In this document: in pieces, positions 43,971 through 55,594 of the stretch
Layout: each line of letters opens with the position of its first letter
Numbering within the stretch: the stretch's first letter is position 1
NCBI GenBank assembly: GCA_963921795.1
Contig: OY997661.1
Coordinates: 41,327,966-41,391,965, forward strand
DNA: 64,000 nucleotides
Source of the DNA: Nannobrachium achirus
Lineage: Eukaryota > Chordata > Actinopteri > Myctophiformes > Myctophidae
Direction of reading: 5' to 3'
Notes under the pieces: model-generated
Seen by the model: only the letters and a program-made list of their open reading frames with translations
Database searches by the model: none
Told to the model about the DNA's origin: nothing
Translations under genes and position numbers: made by a program

Positions 43971-46330
43971 CTCATTATATTTAGAACCTTTTTACACTTC
44001 TCCTCAACTTTCTTGATGTGTATGTTCCATGTTAATCTTTCTTCAAACCATATTCCTAATAACTTAAACTGCTTGACTCTTTCCAGTTCTTGTTTGTATA
44101 TTTTTAATTTAACCTCATCTCCAACTCTTTTCCTAGTAAAGAACATTGTTTTTGTCTTTCCTACTGAAAACTTAAAACCCCATCTATATGACCACTCTTC
44201 GACTTTATTAATCGCTTTCTGTAACTTCTTTACTATAAATTGGACATTTCTTCCCCTCTTCCAAATTGCCCCATCATCTGCAAACAATGAGAAGCCCATA
44301 CCCCTCTCTATTCCTTTAAACACATCGTTTATCATAATCGAAAATAATAGTGGACTAATTATACTTCCTTGTGGGGTCCCATTTTCTATTTTAAATTTAC
44401 CTGATAAGCTCTTTCCCACTCTCACCTGTATAGACCTCCCAATTAAAAAATCTTTAATCCATCTATATATTCTCCCCTTTACCTCTAGTTTCCTTAGTCT
44501 AATCAATAATCCTTCTACCCACATCATGTCATATGCTTTCTCAATGTCAAAAAATACTGCTACTACACTTTCTTTGTTTATCTGTGCCTTCCGAATTTCA
44601 TGTTCCAGACATAAGGTTGGATCCATTGTGTTCCTTCCCTTCCTAAATCCACTTTGATATGTTGATAAGTATCCTTTACTCTCCATATAATATGTTAGTC
44701 TTTCATTTATCATTTTCTCCATTATTTTACATATGTTAGACGTTAATGCAATAGGCCTATAATTCTCTGGGTTTGACTTATCTTTCCCTGGTTTGGGTAT
44801 TGGTACAATAACTGCCTCCTTCCAACTCTCTGGCAATTTCCCTTCCCTCCAAACTCTATTGTATAGTTCCAACAATGTTTCCTTCGATGCTTCACTTAAA
44901 TTATTTATCATTACATAGCAAATCTGATCCTTCCCTGGTGCTGTCATCTTTGTTTTCCTTAAGGCACGATTCATTTCTGTCATTGTGAACATTTTATTAA
45001 GTAAATCTTCGCTGTCTTCCTCCTCCTGCATTAAACCTTCATTTTCCGCTACTGTCACTTCCCTTCCTCTCTTCCCTTCCTCACTAATATTTCCTGAACT
45101 ATGTACTTTAACAAAAGCCTTTGCCAGCATCTCCCCCTTTTCTTCCTCCTTCACTGCCATTATTTCCCCCTCCTTCAAAACTGGATACCCATACTCTCTC
45201 TTAATACCATTCATTCGTTTAATCATGCTCCAAATCTGTCCTACTTCTGTTTCCCTTCCCACAGAATTACAGAAATTCCTCCAACATGCTCTCCTTGCAT
45301 TTTTGATACTTCTTCTAACACTTGCTTGGCTTCTCTTATATTCAATAAGGTTCTCAAGACTATGATTTCTTTTTAACATTCTGAATGCTTTATTTCTAGC
45401 CTTAATTGCCTCACCACACTCTTTGTTCCACCAAGGTACCATCCTTTTTTTGTTTTTCCCTTCTTTCCTCTTAATTGATTTCTCTGCTGCCTCTACCATC
45501 GCTCTGCACACAGACATATTTAGCTGGTTAACTTCCTCCTTTATATCAATTTCCTCCATTTCTTTCTCACTTATTTTCTTAAACTCTTCCCAGTCTGCGT
45601 TATTAAATGCCCAATTCCTTATTCCATCTGTCTCATACTTTTCCATTGTCAACCCTACTTCAGTTATTATGGGATAGTGATCACTTCCAACAGCTGTTCC
45701 TTTCCTTACTTCCCATGTACATACCCCTGCCAAGGACTCTGTTACTAATGTAAGATCTAATGCTGACTCTACTCCATTGCTGACGTTTATTCTTGTTCCC
45801 ACCCCATTATTTATACACACAATTCCTTTATTTTCCATGAACTCCTCCATAACCTTCCCATTATCATCCGTTTCCCTCCCTCCCCATAGCGTGCTGTGGG
45901 CATTAAAATCACCACACCATATGGCATTACGTCCTTGTCCCACTCTCTCCAATTCCTCCAACTTAATCTTCTTGCATGGATTGTACACATTTATTATTAT
46001 CATTTTCCTCTTATTAACCCAGACCCCAATAATAATGATCTCTAACGTTTCCTCATTCACTGGTAGGGCTACTCTTTCAAATGATACCCCTTCCTTAATA
46101 AATGTTGCACATCCCCCTGCCCTCTGTTTGTTCCTATCCTGTCTCACTGAATTATATCCCACAATTCTAAAGTCCAATTTTGGTTTCAGCCACGTTTCTT
46201 GTATACAAATAATTTCTGGTTTAACTTCTAACTCTTCTATATAACTCTTAAATTCTTGTCCGTTTGCAATCAAACTTCTGGCATTCCACTGAAGGATAAG
46301 GAACACCATGGCTATAATATTACTTAACAT
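43922..46330 (-). pseudogene. LINE ORF2: endonuclease and reverse transcriptase
   Basis: About 800 codons. The endonuclease domain opens with LQWNARSLIANG and includes CIQETW, CGDFNAHSTLWGG and GSDHYPI. The reverse transcriptase has PIPKPGKDKSNPENYRPIAL, FFDIEKAYD, GTPQGSIISPLLFS and FADD. The start ATG (46,330-46,328) overlaps the ORF1 stop in CATGTTAAGTAA, so reinitiation after ORF1 is possible. It loses frame near 43,922-43,970. Confidence 0.85.
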
Positions 46331-47546
46331 GAACAGGTATACTCTTCTTCGTGAGCTCTTCATTCACCATCTCTACACTTAGCTCTTTTATGTTTAAGAA
46401 CTCTGCTGCTGTTTCCACTATAGTTTCTATCCTTTCCGTTCTGGTTGCCTGCTGCATAACTACATTTATAACTTTCGCCATGAATAGTACAAAGTTGGCC
46501 TTATCCACTACTAACGTATTCTTATTCACAGCACACCTATGCGAGCACACTACCACTGGTTGTGGAGGAGGTTCAGCAGCGATCACTTGTGCAACGGCAC
46601 CACCTTGTGGTCTGTTTGCATGCTTAATTGCCTCTGCGTATGATACTTTGTTTTGCACTTTGTATTCTTGCACTTCTTTTGCTTTAATCTGCGCTTCACA
46701 TCCTCGGTAAGCCGCACTGTGCTCTCCCCCACAATTACAGCATTTCACTTTAGCCTCTTCCTCGCAATTTCCAAATTCGTGTTCACCTGCACATCTGGCA
46801 CATCTGGGCTTCGCTCTGCAATGCCCTGCTATATGTCCAAATCTTTGGCATTTATAGCACCTTAATGGTCTGGGCACATATTCCCTGACCGGGTAACTCA
46901 GGCATCCAATCACAACTTTTTCCATCATGGTTCCCTCAAACTGGAGAAGTATAGACAGACTCTCAACTATTTTTCCTTGGTATCTTGTGGATAGTCTTTT
47001 TTCCACCGTCACTCTGCCTCCGCCCTTGATTTCTTTTCTGATTTCATCTAGGCTTATATCTGTTGGTACACCTGTAATTACCCCCTGTATCTTCTTGTTT
47101 ATCCCAGGGATATAACTTTTGATTTGCACTTCTCTCAGGGTTTTCATTTTCAATATCTTCTCTTGCTGGGCCTTGTTAACTGTTTCAATGAGCATCTTTC
47201 CTTTACTCAAGAACCTTGCCTGTTTAGTAGGACCAATTTCTTTCCTGATAGCTTTTGACAATGTAACTGGATGTAACTTGCTACTCGACCCTTCTCCAAA
47301 CTCCACAATCACTTTCCACACTTCTTCCTCTTTCTTTCTTGCTTTTTTCGCCTCATTCTGCCTTTCTTCCCCACTGTCACTTTGACTTATATCAGAAATC
47401 TTTCTTGACTTCTTTTTTCCATTTGTCACTTCTTTCCATTCTCCCTCATCTTGTTCATCCATATCTGAATCTCCCATTTCATAAGGACTTGCACCCAGCC
47501 TCCTTCTTTCCTTCCAACTATCTTTGCGGCTGCCTTCTCGAGTCAT
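46320..47546 (-). CDS. LINE ORF1, zinc-knuckle protein
   Basis: 408 codons, open throughout. A lysine-rich acidic N-terminus is followed by an RRM-like middle (about 80-230) and CCHC knuckles (RCYKCQRFGHIAGHC; RCARCAGEHEFGNC; KCCNCGGEHSAAYRGC). RNA-binding ORF1 of this layout is usual for I-group elements. Confidence 0.82.
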   Translation of the reverse strand: MTREGSRKDSWKERRRLGASPYEMGDSDMDEQDEGEWKEVTNGKKKSRKISDISQSDSGEERQNEAKKARKKEEEVWKVIVEFGEGSSSKLHPVTLSKAIRKEIGPTKQARFLSKGKMLIETVNKAQQEKILKMKTLREVQIKSYIPGINKKIQGVITGVPTDISLDEIRKEIKGGGRVTVEKRLSTRYQGKIVESLSILLQFEGTMMEKVVIGCLSYPVREYVPRPLRCYKCQRFGHIAGHCRAKPRCARCAGEHEFGNCEEEAKVKCCNCGGEHSAAYRGCEAQIKAKEVQEYKVQNKVSYAEAIKHANRPQGGAVAQVIAAEPPPQPVVVCSHRCAVNKNTLVVDKANFVLFMAKVINVVMQQATRTERIETIVETAAEFLNIKELSVEMVNEELTKKSIPVHVK

Positions 47547-47930
47547 TTATCGGATTACTTGATGCATCCGCATCAAGTATCCGCCCTACTTACTTAGTTT
47601 GCCAACAGTCAATCTTACCCCACCAATACTTTGATTAATCTCAGCTGTGTGTCTCGCCGCCTTGTTTAAAGCTCCCGCACCAAACACCATCCGGGTCCTC
47701 CCGCTCGCCTCCGTCACCGGACCAGCAGACTGGCCCGACCAGAGCAGTATAATCCATTTCTAGGGCTCTGGGCCCGACGTCACAGCATTTGGAGCGACGG
47801 CCCCATGCACTCTATTGGTTGGTGAAATAAAAGGTTGACTCCCACTTCCTATTCCAAGGCATAAGGGGGGTTACCCCAGGCTTTTATTTTTTCTTCCTAT
47901 CGCCAAAATAAAAGTCTGGGTTTCCGAGGC

Positions 47931-48198
47931 TAGTGTAGCCCTAACCCAGTCGTCTGTCTGTGTAAAATGAACTGTGTTGTGATGTACAGGAGATGGTGTG
48001 CAGCAGTGGATTTCAGGGACTCTAGGTTCCTTTTATGGGGGTCTAAATTGACCCTTACAAATCTCTAACTTTGTCCGTGTACAAATGGAACCGTACACTA
48101 TAAAAGTTAAGGGGCGACCTTCAAATTTCAAAGTTTGAGAACCACCACTTTACAGATCATAGATTTCAGTTTTCTAATGACTCCCTCTTCTTTCCTAG
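47931..48198. other. Intron end with decayed hAT MITE
   Basis: A CAGTGTTTCTCAAA-family relic at about 48,001-48,155, then the acceptor CTCCCTCTTCTTTCCTAG. Confidence 0.5.
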
Positions 48199-51010
48199 GA
48201 CTACATGCCTGAGCGTGCTTCCAGACTCAAGACGTCTGTCTTGTCATTTCTACTACTGGCCCTGGACACGGGGGAAGCACGTATGGGAATGCAGTCAGAC
48301 CACTGAGAGCGACTGAAGTGTGTACGCTTGTTGTGTGTGTGTCTGGTTTTGTTATTGGATGAAAGCAACACCTGTCGCACAAAGCACAAGTTGACATGAA
48401 AACAGGAGCACTTTGCCCATTTTCAACCATACCTTCATCTAATGTTCATTTTAACAAGGCACCATTTCTGACCGCTCACCCTGTGTCGCAGGAGGCCCAC
48501 CAGTGTCATCTTAGGCAGTTTTTTTTAATTTCAAACAAGATGTCAAACTTTTTCTTACTTCATTTTTTAAAAACCCTATCATTGTGCCAATTAATTCCTC
48601 CCCGCACACACACTTCTGTGTGTTGTCACTACTGATGTATCCAACTGGCTCACCTGCCAGTGAGGAGGGAAGGATGTAGCATATCTGCAACTTGCAAGAC
48701 GGGACCAAAAAAAGGTGTTCTTGTCGCACTCTGGAGATGATCGACCTGAAGTTCATCGATACCACTTCCAAACTTGGACATCGCTTCCAAACAAATGGCT
48801 TCTATTGCCTCCTGCTTGCCAACTTTCCGGGAAGAGAAAGGCTGTATTTTATATTAGCTTGGAATCCCCACCAATGATGTCGCTGGTAGCTCAGGTTTCT
48901 GAGCTGTCCACGGCTCTCCAATGAGACTCGGTGTGAGTAGTCAGAAATGGTGCCATATTATAATGAGCGTTAGTGAGGACCGATTATTTGACGTTGCGGT
49001 TACAGATGGGTGAAGTGCTCATTTAAATTAGAAGGATTGCACCTATGGCATGCAGCCGGGGATGCAGATTGCTCAATTGTAAATATTTGGTCAAATAAGA
49101 GGTTTAGTTAAAGAGATTTATCCACTATACTGGTATGGTGTGTTTAGATTTATTTGGTTGCTTATGGGTTTGAATACCAGCTGAAGAGAAAGTTGCTGTT
49201 TTGATTTTTTTTTAAAGTTCATTTGTTTTAGTTCTCATCTTGCTGGCATTCCAGTTTTAGAAAAGGTTTACACTTTGTGGTATTTGCATTTTTTTATATA
49301 TATTTTGTATGGATCCAAAGTAGTACCAACGGACATTCCAAACAGTGATGTACGCTGTGCATTTTGTTTTAGTTTTAATTCAGAAATACCTGTGTATTTC
49401 TGAATTAAAACTATTAAAACTGTTACTTGAACAGTTGTTTTCAATTATTTAGGCAGTGAGTACGGTATATATTTGACAAAAAAGATTGTTAGTTTTCCAA
49501 TAGGTTTGGATTGCTTTGACTGAAATATGTTCATCATTTCAAGGTTTGTCTTTTTTTTTTGTGTGTGGAATAATTTATATTAACATTTATATTAATACAT
49601 CTCTGCCACTTTTCAGATTAAGGTGTGGTTTTCCTACGTGTGCTAGTCAAGATTCAAGTGTCAGAAAAAGCGTTTGTTTTAGCTTATTTCAGGGATTATT
49701 TTGTTACAGATTAAGATGTGCTCGAACTTTAATATAGACTTTTGTTAACGTCTCAATAATACTAATATGCTGCTTCGGGTGACATTATCATTAAGCCAGG
49801 TAACGTGTAGGAATAAGAATTCACATTTGTTTTCTTTGAAATGCAAAATGTTGCCAATATTACAGGTCAAGATATTTTGTCATCCGGGTGCTAATAGAAA
49901 TGTTGGATTTGCCCCCCTACTGCTTCAGAGCTACAGTAGGTCTTATATTGGCAGGTTGTGAACCTGCAGTATAAACATGGGGCCCACTACTTTAGGCCTA
50001 TATTTGATAAAAGCTGTTGTCTACTCTGGGTTTGTTGTTCCACCAGCACCAGCACATACCAGTAGCTGATTCTTTTATTATTATTTTATTCTGTGGCTCA
50101 TTTGGCAGCTTTAATGATTCCAAACCAAAGCCGTGCCTTGGGGTTAAATGGTTACACATGGTTTTACAGCTCTAATGAGAGCTTTTGGACAAAAAGTAAC
50201 TCATTGCCACGATTTGCTGTGAAATGTTAACCTTGTTCTGTTGGGTTATATTTGGCTCTCAAGCTTTTCTGTGTCAGGGACCACTTGAAAATCTAGAAAT
50301 GTTGAAAAGCGATCTGACCAGACCACTTTAACACTTTAAGCCGATGGGTGTGTGCCACGTGCATTTTCACATTCATGTTTATTTTAATGATCAATCATTT
50401 GTGAGATGGTTGGATCGAAGGAACCAATGTAGTATACTTTTCGCAACACAGTCCGGAACTAGTGTTCACAATTCCAGAACACAATCGTCGACTGATCATT
50501 AAAATAAGTGTGTGTTTATTATAAAACTAACACTAGAGCAAATGTTTCTGCCAGCATAACGAGCACTAGAACTGGGCTGAGTTTCCCAGTGAGTTTGTGA
50601 TGCAAATAGGGCTTGTTGGTGGTCCAATTCCAGTGAGCACAGCGTATTGTTGAAAAGGAAAAAAGAAAAGAAACAACTAATTGAGTTCTGAAAGGTTACT
50701 AAAAGAAAACTAAGTCTGGGCAAGGCCAGTATAGTTCTGTTGACAACCACGTGTTGTAAAAATCCAGGTTTATTTTTGCAGGACCATCACATGAACAAAC
50801 CTAAAGGCAAAGTAGGTTATATTAATCTGACCACAAAGGACGTTCTGATGTGACAGGTCAGGAGGACACAGTGCTAACTGCCTGTTGAATATATTTTGTA
50901 GAATTCCTTCTGTACATAGAGTAGGTCAATTCCATTTGTTCTCTTCCTATGGTTGGATTGTACACTGAATGTAAAAGATGTTTAAATAAATCTTGAGTTT
51001 GAAGAATGAT
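48199..51010 (+). other. Probable terminal exon with 2.8-kb 3' UTR, unidentified gene
   Basis: A strong acceptor (TCTTCTTTCCTAG at 48,186-48,198) opens a stretch of largely repeat-poor sequence that ends with AATAAA (50,985-50,990) about 20 bases before a likely cleavage site. If entered in phase 1, as the 33,677 donor leaves, the coding part is only x-Leu-His-Ala-stop (stop at 48,210). Entry in other phases would add about 36 residues. A diverged copy of the 52,874 MITE lies in the UTR at about 48,690-48,990. It converges with mrps7, the two poly(A) signals lying about 35 bp apart. Gene identity unknown. Confidence 0.5.
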
Positions 51011-51023
51011 TTGGTGAGATACA

Positions 51024-51029
51024 TTTATT
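51024..51029 (-). terminator. mrps7: mrps7 poly(A) signal AATAAA
   Basis: Minus-strand AATAAA about 800 bp after the mrps7 stop codon, back to back with the plus-strand AATAAA at 50,985. Confidence 0.6.
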
Positions 51030-51836
51030 GCACTTGTACTTTTTTATTAGATCCCAACAAGATGTCTACAGTTAACTTCTCTCAAACTTTTACAACATTG
51101 TCCTTTCACCAACAGTCTTCACTATTTACAATGAGTCTGGTTGTTTGAAATTTCATACTAACATAATTATTATGCCAAATAAGAGAATGATTGAAGAAAC
51201 CAATGTTAACTGCTATACACTGTTGAAATGGGAACATGTTAAGTAGTACCTATGCTTTGTCACAAGATGAAGATGGTGCACTTTCCTAACATTCGGTGTG
51301 GTCTCAGTATGTACAAATTAAAACTTTCATTGTGTAATACACTGTCAATGAAAAGCATAGTTGACAAATAGCATACTGATTAGTATGTGATACAGACGCA
51401 ACATTAGTGATTTGTCTCATGCTGCTCTGTGGTTGACAATTAATTACCCTGTATTGCTTTTCACATCAGAGGTGAGCAATCTGGAAGAGGGTCTGTCTGT
51501 GCCCGATCACAAACCACTCCACTGATCAACAACACATCTCTAAAGCACACCACCATAATTACCTCCTAACCTTTACCCGTGTCATGTTTTTTAAATATTC
51601 AACGTAAAAGTTTATAATGGAAGTCAACAAGGCTTGGCTTGACTGAAATCATATGTCATAGATATGTCATAGTCATAGATGACTGATGTCACAGGCTGGT
51701 CACTTGAAGTTTGTCATCCACATCGGAGCCGGCGTTGCCATGATGTGGATCCCAGATCCACATAATTCAGTTTTTTCCCCAACTTTTTTTCTTTTCTTCT
51801 CAATTTGTGTCTTTGGCACTTGAAGCAGATCTACTA

Positions 51837-52058
51837 CTACCACCATCGATAGTGTGCGTACGCTCTGTTGGACTCGGCCATCTTGTGCAGCTCGTGTTTC
51901 TTCTTGATCACGTTGCCTTCCTTGTTGAAGGCCATCAGCAGCTCCTGGGACAGTTTCTTGTACATGAGCGTGCGTCGGTGCTTGTTCTTCCTGCACTCTG
52001 TGATCATCCAGTTCATGGCCAGGTAACGTCGTCTGTTGTCCGTCAGAGGGATGGGCAC
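51837..52058 (-). CDS. mrps7: Mitochondrial ribosomal protein S7 (uS7m), terminal exon
   Basis: MRPS7 is the mitochondrial small-subunit protein uS7m that binds the 3' major domain of 12S rRNA. The exon encodes [37 protein letters not shown] and ends [10 protein letters not shown] before the stop, which matches the conserved C-terminus of vertebrate MRPS7. It begins in phase 0 right after CTCCTGCCTCAG, a proper acceptor. The exon corresponds to about the last 73 of some 240 residues. None of the upstream exons (KGGKFYQ, MMMxGGNKVLAR regions) was found between here and the connexin start at 55,490. It may be an isolated duplicate of the last exon, or the upstream exons lie farther away or were missed. 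Confidence 0.85.
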   Translation of the reverse strand: MPIPLTDNRRRYLAMNWMITECRKNKHRRTLMYKKLSQELLMAFNKEGNVIKKKHELHKMAESNRAYAHYRWW

Positions 52059-52873
52059 CTGAGGCAGGAGGAGGATTCACCCATTAAGACCTGAAGCCAA
52101 TTCTACAAATATGTCATTTATTTCAAAAGACTGCAGGGGAAGAAAACAGCACTTTAACATTTGTATAACTTGGTACGTGTACTTTATAAACCATTACATG
52201 CAAAACATAAGCATTTCCCCCATGTAAATCTAAACCTTGCATTAAAGATCGCTGACCACAAGAATACTGTAATCCTGTAGATGTTTCAATGCAATGTTCC
52301 AGCCGTACCTTGTCAGTAGGTGCCTTGTCCCAGAAATCTGTTTTTGTGTTTGTGTGTGTTCTGTTGAAAGAATGCACACATGCATTTTGTAGGCACAGAG
52401 GATCAGAGAAATGCCTTAAGCCTTTGTTGAAAATTGAACCGAGCACCCCCTTTTGGCTGTTATGATTTGTTTTTTATTGCAGAGAAGCGGGATTTTATAC
52501 TATGTCGTACGATGTGTCTGGCAATGTTCCATACAAACGAATGCTCTTTTTAGTAAGTCCGTTTGGCACACCTGCAATGGACAGGTGTAGGTAGTCAACA
52601 GTCTTCACTTGGAGCCAAAAAAAAGTTTTAAGATTTGTTTCAGTCGCTTGAAACTTAATCAGGTGTGTATACATATACCATTTATGTAGCCTATCATACC
52701 TGATGACGGTCGAAGTGACTCAAACGGAAACAGATAACTGAAACTGCAAGGGCAAATGAGAAGCAGATGGAGTGTATAGGTGTGAGATGGTGACACACTG
52801 AAATGAGCAGCTTTGCAGTGCATCAGTCAGTGGCAAAGCTCTGTAGCATTTTGTCATGGATATGGGTGAGCTC
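52059..52873. other. No gene or clear repeat seen
   Basis: Region where the remaining mrps7 exons would be expected on the minus strand; none recognised. Confidence 0.4.
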
Positions 52874-53311
52874 TTAAAGGAGTAGTTCACCACTTTTCAA
52901 CCTGTCTTCATATAATAGGTCCTCACTAATGTTCATAATAAAATAGCACATTTTTTTTCTATTCAGTCTGGGTCTCATAGGAGAGCTGTCAAATCCTTCC
53001 TACCAGTGACATCATCGTTTGACAAAAAAAAAATTAAATAATATTTTTGAAAAAAATAAATTAGATTTTTATTATCACGAGAACAATGGTTTCCACTTTA
53101 ACATTGCAACTTTTTCAGGAATAGAAAGCCTGCAGTTTCTATTAGCTTGCATTTCCCATTGATGATGTCACTGGTAGGCAGGATTTGACCCACCCACAGC
53201 TCTCCTATGAGACCCAAACTGAGCAGGAAAAAATTGTGATATTTTATCATGAACATTAGTGAGGATCTATTATATGAAGATAGGTTGAAAAGTGGTGGAG
53301 TGCCCCTTTAA
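52874..53311. mobile_element. Fold-back MITE with TTAA ends, second type
   Basis: Ends TTAAAGGAGTAGTTCACCAC and complementary GTGGTGGAGTGCCCCTTTAA. Long arms pair AACCTGTCTTCATATAATAG with CTATTATATGAAGATAGGTT. The first 17 bases match the 13,662 element but the interior differs. A relative lies in the 3' UTR at 48,690-48,990. Confidence 0.85.
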
Positions 53312-54654
53312 CTATTTTGTCACAATCGTACGACTGAGTCTAAATTAAGGCATTACGATGAGGTGTAGGTAGACCTTCCTGTAATCTCTTACAGTCCTAC
53401 TCTGAAATTCCAGTTTACACTACAAACTGCTTTGATGTGATTTTATTTGATTTCCTCTAATGTGCATTTTGTAACTAGAGATTATTTTGTTCAGAGAAAA
53501 AAAATAAACGTTGGAAAATAAACGTATTTTTCAAGTGTATGGACTTGACATACTTTTGTCAAACCGATCTAGTCAAAAGGTATTGAGTTGTAATTGTTTA
53601 CTGTTAACAGTTAAAGGCTATAGTATAGGCTATATAACTGCTGTACTTGAGGATGCATTTAAATTAATAATTTAATTAACAATTTAAATGCTAATTTTAT
53701 AAACCTAGCTCTTATGACTTTGGTTGTCCTAATGACATTCTCCATTTTAATGATTGAATAGAGGTAAACTACATACCTGTTATCTCCTATGGCACTATGC
53801 TGTCTTGGAAGTGTAGCCAACACTGCCCTCTAAAGGTGTAGTACAAGTACTAATACCTGTGTTGACGATGCTTCCTCCTCCAGAGGAGTTTGTAGAGCGA
53901 TATGATCACAAGTGAAAACTTTATCTGATGTAATGGCTCATAAGTGAAAAATTGTTAAAACACAAACAGTTATTTACTACTTATGCTTAATCTTTGAGTA
54001 AAGATTACAAGCTCTTGAAATGTGCCTAAACTTGCCTTGCCCAAAAAAAAAAAAAAAAAAAAAACTGTTGGGGCCCCAGGGTCTATGGTCTAACTCTAAT
54101 GCACTTCAAATTTGCATTCCTTGAAATGTAACGTTGAGAATTACTGGCCTATTATATCCTGCAAAACATTTTTTATTTATTTTATTGAAACCTAATAGCA
54201 CTCACTGTACAGTAGTCTGTCTATCATTCAACCAGTCTGAAAAGACTACTTGTATAACTCGGAGGCAAATGTTGTACTTTCTAGCCTACTTACAATTAAC
54301 GTTTCAGATGCATTAAGCCCATTCAGATCTCAGTTGCTGGTAGCTGCATCATGACTCATTGTGAGCTTTTTTGAAAAGATTTTGACAAACTTCATTCTTG
54401 AATACAGGAGTTCAATCTTGAATAAAGGACTTACTATTTATAGGACTTTATAGACTTAGTATTTATACATTGTGGTACTAGTTTTACCTAAGTAAAAATA
54501 AACAAATGTGAGTGAGTGTACTTCTTGCAAAGGCTGTGTCACATTCAGGTCACATTATAGAGGGCCTTGTTAATTGACTTTACAAGGGGACAACAAAACA
54601 GTAGTCTAACATGTGGATCTCAGGTTTCAGCCAGGGGCCTCCTCCCTCCTCCCC
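53312..54654. other. Intergenic, no clear feature
   Basis: AT-rich, with a poly-A run at 54,043-54,064. No exon recognised on either strand. Confidence 0.4.
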
Positions 54655-55400
54655 AGTGGTGTAAAGCAGGGGTCTTCAACGTTTTCAGGCCGGGGACCCC
54701 CAAACTGATTGGGAGATGGAGCAGGGACCCCCTACTACCTCGTAGGGTGGGGGGGTCGGGGCTACGACATATCTTTTATTTTAAACATGTACAAGTTACA
54801 GCGAGCAGGGTGGGCCGTACCACTACCATTTCTAAACATACTACTTAATTAACTGAGAACCAATGTCAATAATATCAACAATCTGTCAATTGCATAGTAA
54901 TCATGTATTCAAGCTATTCAAAATGGATAGAATCATGATTAATTTTTTTTACATAAATGTGAAAAAAAAAAAAAAAAAAAAAAAACATTTTTTGAAATCT
55001 TTTTTTTTAAGCAATAATTTCGCGGACCCCCTGCAGTACCTCCGCGGACCCCCTAGGGGTCGCGGACCCCCTGTTGAAGACCCCTGGTGTAAAGTAAGTA
55101 GCCTACATTTACTATTTTTAGGTATTTGTACTTTACTTGAGTATTTCCAATTCACTTGTTCTCCACTAGGCTACGTCTCGGATCCAAACATACTTTACTT
55201 AACTACATTTATTTGAAAACTTTAGTTAGATTCTGATTATTATTAGGCCTACATATAGGCTACATACATTTACCAATTCGGCCAGCTATTTTCAAACGTT
55301 TTTCAAATGTAGGCCTACATTTGAAAAACTTGAAATGGGACAACCTGCATAATGAGTACTTTTACTTTTGGTGCTTTTTTCTGCCAGTACTTTTTGGGTT
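54655..55400. mobile_element. CAGTGGTGTAAAGTA-family hAT, split
   Basis: The left end CAGTGGTGTAAAG (54,655) is cut after 12 bases by the element at 54,667-55,086 and resumes as GTGTAAAGTAAGTAGCC. The right terminus is not clear. Confidence 0.7.
54667..55086. mobile_element. CAGGGGTCTTCAACG-family hAT
   Basis: Ends CAGGGGTCTTCAACGTTTTC and CTGTTGAAGACCCCTG with perfect 8-bp duplication GTGTAAAG (54,659-54,666; 55,087-55,094). Confidence 0.9.
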
Positions 55401-55489
55401 CGCGTCTTGAGAGAATCAAAGTTCAGGTTGAGTTGTTTAGTTTCAGTTGGTTGGTCACTTGTGGTGAATGTGGTGATGAGGAGGCGCAC

Positions 55490-55594
55490 GTGACGTGAGC
55501 ATCATCAAGTCTGCTGATTACACAAACCTGGTGAAGTGAACCAAGTGAACGGGTGGCAGGCATCATCTTCAACTTGGAGGAGCACAGTCACTAG
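55490..55594 (+). other. Probable noncoding first exon of the connexin
   Basis: Follows GCGCACGTGACGTGA (E-box and CRE overlap at about 55,485) and ends CACTAG|GTGAGT, a strong donor. Connexin genes typically have a noncoding 5' exon spliced to an exon starting just before the ATG, and the acceptor for that lies at 59,427. Linking the two is inference. Confidence 0.5.

Larger units (their letters stand above)
42110..47930 (-). mobile_element. RNase H-bearing LINE (I/Nimb-like), broken
   Basis: A two-frame non-LTR retrotransposon: ORF1 with zinc knuckles, ORF2 with an APE endonuclease, reverse transcriptase and RNase H. The domain set points to the I superclade (I/Nimb group). ORF2 is broken by two frame changes and a foreign insertion in the RNase H region. 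Outer ends are approximate; a tail near 42,170 is A-rich on the plus strand. Confidence 0.82.

Noticed and set aside
44013-46244. Several 80-210-codon plus-strand frames
   Set aside because: Antisense shadows of LINE ORF2.
52308-52345. Possible mrps7 exon reading TDFWDKAPTDK on the minus strand
   Set aside because: No polypyrimidine tract before the AG and only a vague resemblance to MRPS7.
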